From positions 1 to 55,468 of the forward strand of contig DATGDH010000040.1 in NCBI GenBank assembly GCA_035310985.1: 55,468 bases of DNA, given 5' to 3'. The position numbers and the translations under genes are program-made. Origin of the DNA: DAHVFK01 sp035310985 (lineage in GTDB: Bacteria > Pseudomonadota > Gammaproteobacteria > Burkholderiales > SG8-39). Of this stretch, positions 49,087 to 55,468 are shown piece by piece. The notes under the pieces are model-generated. The model was not told the origin of the DNA. It saw only the letters and a program-made list of their open reading frames with translations, and made no database searches. Position 1 is the stretch's first letter. The number at the start of each line of letters is the position of its first letter.

Positions 49087-50240
49087 ATGCGCTGGCTGCT
49101 GCCCGAATACATCGAGGACATCCTGCCCGACGAGGCGGCGAGGATCGAATCGCTGCGCCGCAGGATACTCGACGAGTTCGCGGCCTGGGGCTACGAGCTG
49201 GTGATGCCGCCACTGCTCGAATATCTCGAATCGCTGCTCACCGGCACGGGACGCGATCTCGATTTGCGCACTTTCAAGCTCGTCGACCAGCTCTCCGGCC
49301 GCATGATGGGCGTGCGCGCGGACATCACGCCGCAGGTGGCGCGCCTGGACGCGCACCTGCTGAACCGCCAGGGCGTCACGCGCCTGTGCTACTGCGGCAG
49401 CGTGCTGCATGCGCGCCCCGCCGGGCTGGCGGGCACGCGCGAGCCGCTGCAGATCGGCGCGGAGATCTACGGCCACGCGGGCGTCGAGAGCGACATCGAG
49501 ATCCAGCGCCTGCTCGGGCGCGCGCTCGGCCTGGCGCGCGTCAAAGGCGCGCGCATCGACATCGGGCACGTCGCCGTGTTCCGTTCGCTGGTGCGCGCGG
49601 CCGCGATCGGCCCCGAGCCCGAGGCCGAGCTGTTCGAGGCGCTGCAGCGCAAGGACCGCCCGGCGCTCGACTCGCTCGTGCGCGCCCTGCCCAGGCGCAT
49701 CGGCCAGGCGCTGCTCCTGCTGCCGGAGCTCTACGGCGGAGGCGAGGTGCTCTCGCTCGCTGCGCGCAGGCTGCCTCCGCTGCCCGACATCAGGCGCGCG
49801 CTGGCGACCTTGCGCGCGCTCGCGGATAACAGCGAGCTGCCGGTCGGCTTCGATCTGGCGGAGCTGCGCGGCTACCACTACCACTCGGGCGTGGTGTTCG
49901 ACGCCTACTGCGCCGGCCTGAGCGGCGCGGTGGCGCGCGGCGGGCGCTACGACGAGGTGGGCAAGGCCTTCGGGCGCCCGCGCCCGGCGACCGGATTCTC
50001 GATCGACCTGCGTGCTCTCGCGGGAGCGGCTGCGCCGCTGCCGCCGCGCGACGCGATCCTCGCGCCGTGCGCGACCGGCAACGCGAAGCTCGCCGCCAAG
50101 ATCGCCGCGCTGCGCGCCGCGGGCGCAGTGGTGATCGAGGAGCTGCCAGGGCATGCGCGTCACCGGCGCGAGCTCGGCTGCACGCGCGAGCTGGTACTGG
50201 TGCGCGGCGCGTGGGTCGTCAAACGCATCGGAAAAGCAAA

Positions 50241-50244
<4 letters not shown>
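49087..50244 (+). CDS. hisZ: ATP phosphoribosyltransferase regulatory subunit HisZ
   Basis: HisZ is a catalytically dead relative of histidyl-tRNA synthetase that activates short-form HisG in the first step of histidine synthesis. The 385-aa product shows the class II core: WLLPEYIEDILPDEAARIESLRRRIL, motif-2-like YCGSVLHARPAG, LRGYHYHSGVVFDAYC and GGRYDEVG. ATG 49087 is used; GTG 49075 is an alternative. It lies 14 bp after the DUF2065 gene, and the purA start overlaps its stop. Confidence 0.95.
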
Positions 50245-51545
<1,301 letters not shown>

Positions 51546-51613
51546 GGTCTTTGCGAAGCCCGCGCGGCGGCGTAGGATGGACCCCAGACGAACGAGGCAA
51601 AGAGGAATCGGCA

Positions 51614-51895
51614 ATGACGCGCAAGATCCCGCAACCTCCTCCTGAGGCCGATCACACGCGAGTGATCGAGCGCCCCGACGGCTACTACTGGCAGGCCACG
51701 GATACCGGCGCAGAATACGGGCCGTTCGACACGCTTGACGAGGCGGTCGCCGACATGCAGGCCGCCGGCGAGACGGATTTCGAGCCGAGCGAGACGCTGG
51801 AGGAAGCCGAGTCCGAGCTCGGGGTCGCCGACTGGATCGATCCCGACACGGGCGAGCCCGCCGAAGAGTCGGTTCCGCGCATCGAGGATCACTAG
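51614..51895 (+). CDS. Hypothetical acidic protein (93 aa)
   Basis: The 93-aa acidic product starts MTRKIPQPPPEADHTRVIERPDGYYWQATDTGAEYGPFDTLDEAVADMQ and is Glu/Asp-rich to the end (SVPRIEDH). The GYYW ... YGPF ... EAVADM pattern occurs in small proteins of unknown function. The start follows AGAGGAATC. Its stop and that of the convergent FAD oxidoreductase lie in one 12-bp palindrome, ACTAGGCCTAGT (51891-51902). Confidence 0.72.
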   Translation: MTRKIPQPPPEADHTRVIERPDGYYWQATDTGAEYGPFDTLDEAVADMQAAGETDFEPSETLEEAESELGVADWIDPDTGEPAEESVPRIEDH

Positions 51896-51897
51896 GC

Positions 51898-53241
51898 CTA
51901 GTGGCCTAGCACGCACTTCTCGTACAGCTCGGGAAATACCCGGCCCGGATCGTATTTCTCCTTCAGCCGGTAGTAGGCATCCCCGCCGTAGATGCGGTCG
52001 AAGTCCGAGCGCTCGTAGAAGCTCTGCGAGTAAAGCGACTTGATGCCGCCCAGCTCGCTCACCTTGTCCTCGATCATGCGGTTGAAGTGTCCGGGTGGAT
52101 GCGCACTGCGAGTGCGGATCACGTCCCAGAAGCCGAAATTCACGTAGATCCCGGGGTTGAGCGGATACAGCACGAAGCGCGCTGCGCCGGGGCGCGCGCC
52201 GATGGGGCAGATCCACGTCGGCCAGATGCCGATTTCGCGGGCGTGGAATTCCAGATACTCGGCGGCGCGCCCGATCGGAATGTCTATGTCCTGGATCACA
52301 GACTCCGAGTGCAGGCCGCGCATGCGCTCGATGCGCCGCGTCAGCCCGACCCTGCTGTTCCAGCGCATGATGCGCGTGTACGTGCGCGAGCCCAGGCGCT
52401 TGCGCCCGAGCAGGCGGCGCACGAGCGGGTTCTGCGCGTAGACGTTCTTCGAGCACCAGAACCAGTCGGTGTCCCAGCGCCAGATGTAGTCGCGCGCGGC
52501 GAGCCAGTCCTCGCGTTTCGCCTCGATCGAGCGGTAGTAGATCTGCTCGAACCCGTAGTCGCTGGCGAAGGGCGCGTCCGCGGCGAAGCGCCCGAGCGAC
52601 AGGTACATGCGGTCGGGCGCGAACACGGTGCCGTCTATGAAGTCGGCGTCATCGTTGCGGCAGTGCGACTCGAGCGCCTCGAAGAAGGCCCGCGGATCGG
52701 TGAACGGCAGGTGCTCGACGCGCACGAAGGGCTGCACCGGCACCACGCGCGCCTTGATGCGCAGGGCATAGCCGAGCGTGCCGTACGAGTTCGGCATGCC
52801 GTGGAACAGGTCCGCGTGCTCGTTGTCGGGCGTGCACACGACGAAGCGGCCGTCGCCGGTGAGCACTTCCAGCTCGAGCGCCGTTTCGTGCACCAGCCCG
52901 TGGCGATGCGACGTCGCCTCGACGCCCACCCCGGCGAGCGCGCCGCCGAGCGTGATGGTCTTCAGCTCGGGTACCACTGCGGGCATCACGCCGTGCTCCA
53001 GGCACGCGTCGACGAGCGTCTCGTAGGGCACCATGCCTTCGGCCTCGACGAAGCCCGCCTCGCGGTCGACCTGCAGCACGCCGTTGAACTCGCGCACGTC
53101 GAGCGCGCGCTTGGAGATCGCCGCGCGATCGCGGAACAGGTTCGAGGTGTCCTTCGCCAGGCCGACGATGCCCTCGCCCTCGTGCAGGCGGGCGGCGAGC
53201 CGGTCGCACTTCTCCCCGTACAGGGCGCGCGGAGTGCTCAC
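51898..53241 (-). CDS. FAD-binding oxidoreductase partner of a fatty-acid methyltransferase
   Basis: The 447-aa flavoprotein has an N-terminal FAD_binding_4 fold (GLAKDTSNLFRDR, REFNGVLQVDREAGFVEAEGMVPYETLVDACLEHGVMPAVVPELKTITLGGALAGVGVEATSHRHG) like DHCR24/DWARF1-type reductases. GTG 53241 overlaps the stop of the upstream Cfa-type methyltransferase. This pairing is known from systems making 10-methyl branched fatty acids (BfaA/BfaB, TmsA/TmsB) and related steps in furan fatty acid synthesis, where the flavoprotein reduces a methylene intermediate. The product here is inferred. Confidence 0.82.
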   Translation of the reverse strand: MSTPRALYGEKCDRLAARLHEGEGIVGLAKDTSNLFRDRAAISKRALDVREFNGVLQVDREAGFVEAEGMVPYETLVDACLEHGVMPAVVPELKTITLGGALAGVGVEATSHRHGLVHETALELEVLTGDGRFVVCTPDNEHADLFHGMPNSYGTLGYALRIKARVVPVQPFVRVEHLPFTDPRAFFEALESHCRNDDADFIDGTVFAPDRMYLSLGRFAADAPFASDYGFEQIYYRSIEAKREDWLAARDYIWRWDTDWFWCSKNVYAQNPLVRRLLGRKRLGSRTYTRIMRWNSRVGLTRRIERMRGLHSESVIQDIDIPIGRAAEYLEFHAREIGIWPTWICPIGARPGAARFVLYPLNPGIYVNFGFWDVIRTRSAHPPGHFNRMIEDKVSELGGIKSLYSQSFYERSDFDRIYGGDAYYRLKEKYDPGRVFPELYEKCVLGH

Positions 53242-54455
53242 GCGCCTTCCCGGTACAGGTGAGCGCGGCTCATCGGGTAGTTGTCGCGCGTGATGTTGCC
53301 CTTGCTGAATACGATCTGGAACAGGTGCGTATAGCCGGCGGGCGAGCGGAACATCTCGGAGCAGCCGTAGAGATAGACGCGCCAGATGCGGCGGAAGCGC
53401 TCGTCGAAGCGGCGCGGGTCGATCGCCGCGATGCGCTCCCAGTTGCGGTCGAAGCGCTCGGCCCAGGCGTCCAGCGTGAGCGCATAGTGGCGCCGCAGGT
53501 TCTCGATGTCGACCACCTCCAGCCCGGCCTGCTCCATGGCGGCGATGGTCTCTGCGAGGCTCGGGATCCAGCCGCCTGGAAAGACATGCTTGCGGATGAA
53601 GAACTCGGTCTCGAAGCGACCCACGTGGCCGATGAAGTGCAGCATGCCCAGCCCACCTGGCTTGAGGAACCTCGCGTGCGCGCGCACCACCTCGACGAGC
53701 TGGTCGCGCCCGGCGTGCTCGAGCGTGCCGATCGAGACCACCTTGTCGTACTCGCGGCGCGCATCGCGGAAGTCCGTGTCGATCACGTCGAGCGAATCGC
53801 CCAGGCCGCGCCGCGCGATCTCCGCGCGCACCATGTCGACCTGCTCGGTAGTGGTGTTGATGCCGGTGACGCGCACGCCGCAGCGCTCGTGCGCGCGGAA
53901 CATGAAGCCGCCGAAGCCGCTGCCGATGTCGACCACGGTCTCGCCCGGCGCGAGCCGCAATTTCCGGCACACGTGGTCGATCTTGTTCTGCTGCGCCTCC
54001 TCGAGCGTGCGCGTACCTTCCTTCCAGTACGCGCAGGTGTACATCATGTACGGATCGTCCAGCCACAGCCGGTAGAACTCGGTGCCGAGCGCGTAGTGGA
54101 AGCGCGCGTTCTTCTTCGCCTGGTCCCAGCTCGAGTTCGAGAAGCGCAGCTCGTGCCAGCGGTTGCGGATCGCGACCGGCAGGTTGTTGCTGGCGTAGTT
54201 GCCGCTCATCCCGGCCGTCATAGCCTTGCGCAGGCTGCCCTCGATGTCGAGCTGGCCGTCGAAGTACGATTCGAGCACGCCGATGTGGCCGAACAGAGCG
54301 GTGCGCAGCTCGGCCGCGGCCGAGCGGAAGACGAGGGTGAACTCAGGCGCGGCGCCGCCGAGCCGCAGCTCGCGGCCGTTGGCGAAGCGCACCGCGAACG
54401 CCGTCCCGGCGCGCTGCGCCGCCTGCTGCAGCCTTGGCTCGAGGAGCGATCGCAT
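53238..54455 (-). CDS. Cyclopropane/methyl-branched fatty-acid synthase-type methyltransferase
   Basis: The 405-aa protein has an N-terminal helical domain (GVLESYFDGQLDIEGSLRKAM), the CFA-synthase core with MMYTCAYWKEGTRTLEEAQQNKIDHVCRKLRL, SAM motif VVDIGSGFGGFMFRA, INTTTEQ and the C-terminal YLYGCSEMFRSP. Such enzymes transfer a methyl or methylene from SAM to an unsaturated phospholipid acyl chain. The ATG 54455 lacks a good Shine-Dalgarno. It is coupled (GTGA) to the FAD oxidoreductase, which argues for methyl-branched rather than cyclopropane product. Confidence 0.9.
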   Translation of the reverse strand: MRSLLEPRLQQAAQRAGTAFAVRFANGRELRLGGAAPEFTLVFRSAAAELRTALFGHIGVLESYFDGQLDIEGSLRKAMTAGMSGNYASNNLPVAIRNRWHELRFSNSSWDQAKKNARFHYALGTEFYRLWLDDPYMMYTCAYWKEGTRTLEEAQQNKIDHVCRKLRLAPGETVVDIGSGFGGFMFRAHERCGVRVTGINTTTEQVDMVRAEIARRGLGDSLDVIDTDFRDARREYDKVVSIGTLEHAGRDQLVEVVRAHARFLKPGGLGMLHFIGHVGRFETEFFIRKHVFPGGWIPSLAETIAAMEQAGLEVVDIENLRRHYALTLDAWAERFDRNWERIAAIDPRRFDERFRRIWRVYLYGCSEMFRSPAGYTHLFQIVFSKGNITRDNYPMSRAHLYREGA

Positions 54456-54634
54456 TATCAGTACGTCGACCGGGCGCCTTGTCTCGTATTATTGCGTGCG
54501 GGGGCTGCACTCGAGGCAAGACCGCGGAATCCAGCCTTGCCGCTTCTGGTGCCGGGGAACGTCCGCCACGGCTTCGCCGCTACTCTAACGGTACCGTTCG
54601 GCGACGTGCAACAACCGGCTCGAAACGCGGCTTA

Positions 54635-54656
54635 GAAAACCCAATGCGCCGCATTG
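54635..54656 (-). terminator. Candidate intrinsic terminator after the CDGSH gene
   Basis: On the minus strand, CAATGC-GGC-GCATTG is a perfect 6-bp stem followed by GGTTTTC. It starts 10 bp after the CDGSH stop. The stem is short and the T-run only four, so the call is moderate. Confidence 0.5.
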
Positions 54657-54666
54657 CAGCTGTAGT

Positions 54667-54888
54667 CTAGGACACTCGGATGCCAGGGAAGGTGTTCGGG
54701 CACTCGTGGCGTTTGCCGTCCGCGTCGTACCAGTAGAGCTTGTTGGGGTTCTCGCCGGCCGTAAGGTCATGGGACCCGTCGCAGAACGGCTGCGTTTTCG
54801 ACAGCCCGCACATACAAAGCTCCTTGGTTTCGTTGCCGATCGTGATCTTGTACGGGGGCCGAAGGAAGCGCTTTACGATGCGTGCCAC
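54667..54888 (-). CDS. CDGSH iron-sulfur domain protein
   Basis: The 73-aa product has the full CDGSH ligand set Cys25, Cys27, Cys36 and His40 (CMCGLSKTQPFCDGSH), binding a [2Fe-2S] cluster by three Cys and one His, as in mitoNEET-like proteins. It is cytosolic and could work in electron transfer or cluster transfer. The start is GTG 54888, preceded by AAAGGAGACC; an upstream ATG (55008) is not conserved. It lies alone, with a possible terminator 10 bp downstream. Confidence 0.9.
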   Translation of the reverse strand: MARIVKRFLRPPYKITIGNETKELCMCGLSKTQPFCDGSHDLTAGENPNKLYWYDADGKRHECPNTFPGIRVS

Positions 54889-55118
54889 ACTGGTCTCCTT
54901 TGCGTCGAGCACTCGGTCGAATTGCCGCACACAATTGGATGCCGCGACCGCGTGATAGGGTTGGGGATCACGGCACGTTTTGCATCTTTTGACACCCTGG
55001 GCGCGCATCGTCGGGCCGATCCGGTGTGCGCCAGTGGCTCGACCGGATGGCCGACGAAGCTATACGATATGGGGTGATACGAGGCTAGGGGCCTTGGCAA
55101 ATCCCGCTAGCGTGACCT
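54889..55118. other. Non-coding gap between CDGSH gene and tRNA-Leu
   Basis: This 230-bp stretch holds the 5' region of the CDGSH gene and the downstream flank of tRNA-Leu. I see no convincing gene, terminator or repeat in it. An in-frame extension of the CDGSH gene to ATG 55008 is possible but lacks a recognisable domain. Confidence 0.5.
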
Positions 55119-55205
55119 TGGTGCCGAGGAAGGGACTCGAACCCCCACAGTGTTGCCACCGCATGGACCTGAACCATGTGCGTCTACCAATTCCGCCACC
55201 TGGGC
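55119..55205 (-). tRNA. tRNA-Leu (anticodon CAG)
   Basis: An 87-nt class II tRNA with encoded CCA: acceptor GCCCAGG, D-arm GCG/CGC with GGTAGA loop, anticodon stem CATGG/CCATG enclosing TTCAGGT (anticodon CAG), long variable arm CGGTG-GCAA-CACTG and T-loop TTCGAGT. It reads CUG, likely the most used Leu codon here. Odd points: the acceptor 3' strand is CCTCGGC, giving a C4-C69 mismatch, and the T-stem GGGGG/CCCTT has two G-U pairs. Confidence 0.93.
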
Positions 55206-55217
55206 ACAAGGTGCGCA

Positions 55218-55245
55218 ATTCTATAGGAAACAAGGATTTTGTCAA
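55218..55245 (-). promoter_or_regulatory. Sigma70-type promoter of tRNA-Leu
   Basis: On the minus strand a perfect -35 TTGACA (55240-55245) and -10 TAGAAT (55218-55223) are 16 bp apart, placing the start near 55211, a few bases before the tRNA. The -35 element overlaps the first codons of the divergent rnr gene. Confidence 0.75.
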
Positions 55246-55468
55246 CGCAGAAACACCCTAAACGTCCCGCCGCGCGTTCTGCGCGCGATCCACATTACGC
55301 GCGCGAAGCCGAGCGTTACGAACATCCGCTGCCCAGCCGCGAACTGGTGCTGGACACGCTGGCGAAGGAAGGCATCCCGGTGCAGGAGGAAGACCTGTGC
55401 CGCCTGCTGCGCATCGAGCCGGACGAGGTCGACAGCTTCCGCCGGCGGCTGCGCGCAATGGAACGCGA
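55239..55468 (+). CDS. rnr: Ribonuclease R, N-terminal part (3' end outside window)
   Basis: The frame encodes 76 complete codons and runs off the right edge. The segment HYAREAERYEHPLPSRELVLDTLAKEGIPV followed by LLRIEPDEVDSFRRRLRAMER matches the N-terminal helix-turn-helix domain of RNase R, a 3'-5' exoribonuclease for structured RNA. A stop at 55224 limits the start to TTG 55239, or the rarer ATT 55236; AAGGA at 55232-55236 is very close to it. The position after the hfq-purA block is typical. Confidence 0.85.
   Translation, partial: MSTQKHPKRPAARSARDPHYAREAERYEHPLPSRELVLDTLAKEGIPVQEEDLCRLLRIEPDEVDSFRRRLRAMER

Noticed and set aside
51898..54066. A single 722-codon minus-strand frame joining the methyltransferase region to the FAD oxidoreductase, suggesting a fusion
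   Set aside because: The upstream part is out of frame with the methyltransferase; the true arrangement is two genes with a GTGA overlap.
55119..55205. tRNA-Leu as a phage or island attachment site
   Set aside because: No integrase, no direct repeat of the tRNA 3' end and no composition change were seen in the window.

Overview
The window is about 55.5 kb of very GC-rich bacterial chromosome, densely and almost continuously coding on both strands. The order hfq-hflX-hflK-hflC-DUF2065 gene-hisZ-purA, followed downstream by tRNA-Leu and rnr, is the arrangement usual in Betaproteobacteria. HisZ, the short-form ATP phosphoribosyltransferase partner, fits this. No integrase, transposase, CRISPR array or rRNA was seen. 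No stretch longer than about 240 bases lacks a gene or RNA; the longest gaps are 54456-54666 and 54889-55118.

Layout. 1-5394: an edge-truncated DUF4344 protein, a methyltransferase and a metallo-beta-lactamase-fold hydrolase from a divergent pair, then pcaQ divergent from pcaHG (protocatechuate ring cleavage). 5501-9285: a DUF1993 protein, gshA, and a group of small envelope proteins (Gly-zipper lipoprotein, Pro/Tyr-rich, Trp/His-rich, and a 43-residue membrane protein). 9392-16581: a crotonase, an MDR oxidoreductase, two flavin split-barrel proteins (one fused to GAF), a hemerythrin-like protein, a MAPEG protein, a MASE2-GGDEF cyclase, a DUF169 protein and a basic/acidic heptad-repeat secreted protein. 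16704-20522: cysK, aminotransferase and Baeyer-Villiger-type monooxygenase in one operon. 20632-27686: a ThDP decarboxylase with a DUF938 methyltransferase, divergent from a BKACE enzyme, transporter, 2-hydroxyacid dehydrogenase and phosphatase. 27728-38414: MipA/OmpV-like outer-membrane protein; srkA, Nramp-like transporter and hydrolase operon; exported methyltransferase; ABC exporter (ATPase, FtsX-type permease, HlyD adaptor) followed by an orphan MlaF-like ATPase. 38543-44115: mixed metabolic genes, a LysR regulator, amidase/GNAT pair and CBS protein. 44170-51545: aroC and the conserved hfq-purA block. 51614-55468: a Cfa-type methyltransferase/FAD oxidoreductase operon, a CDGSH protein, tRNA-Leu and the start of rnr.

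How it works together. The catabolic content (protocatechuate 3,4-dioxygenase, BKACE, ThDP decarboxylase, BVMO, crotonase, amidase) suggests a metabolically versatile heterotroph using aromatic and organic acids. Many operons are translationally coupled through ATGA or GTGA overlaps. Five convergent gene pairs end on one shared CTAG, so both genes use TAG in the same four bases.

The most interesting signals are: a tandem TTAC-N5-TTAC-like box at similar distances upstream of several small envelope genes and srkA; an 11-bp triple CTAA repeat between the hemerythrin and MAPEG genes; a candidate methyl-branched (10-methyl or furan-type) fatty-acid operon; a flavin-barrel/GAF/C-terminal-domain fusion; and an orphan MlaF-like ATPase whose switch histidine is tyrosine. 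Functional calls rest on reading motifs by eye; no database search was possible.
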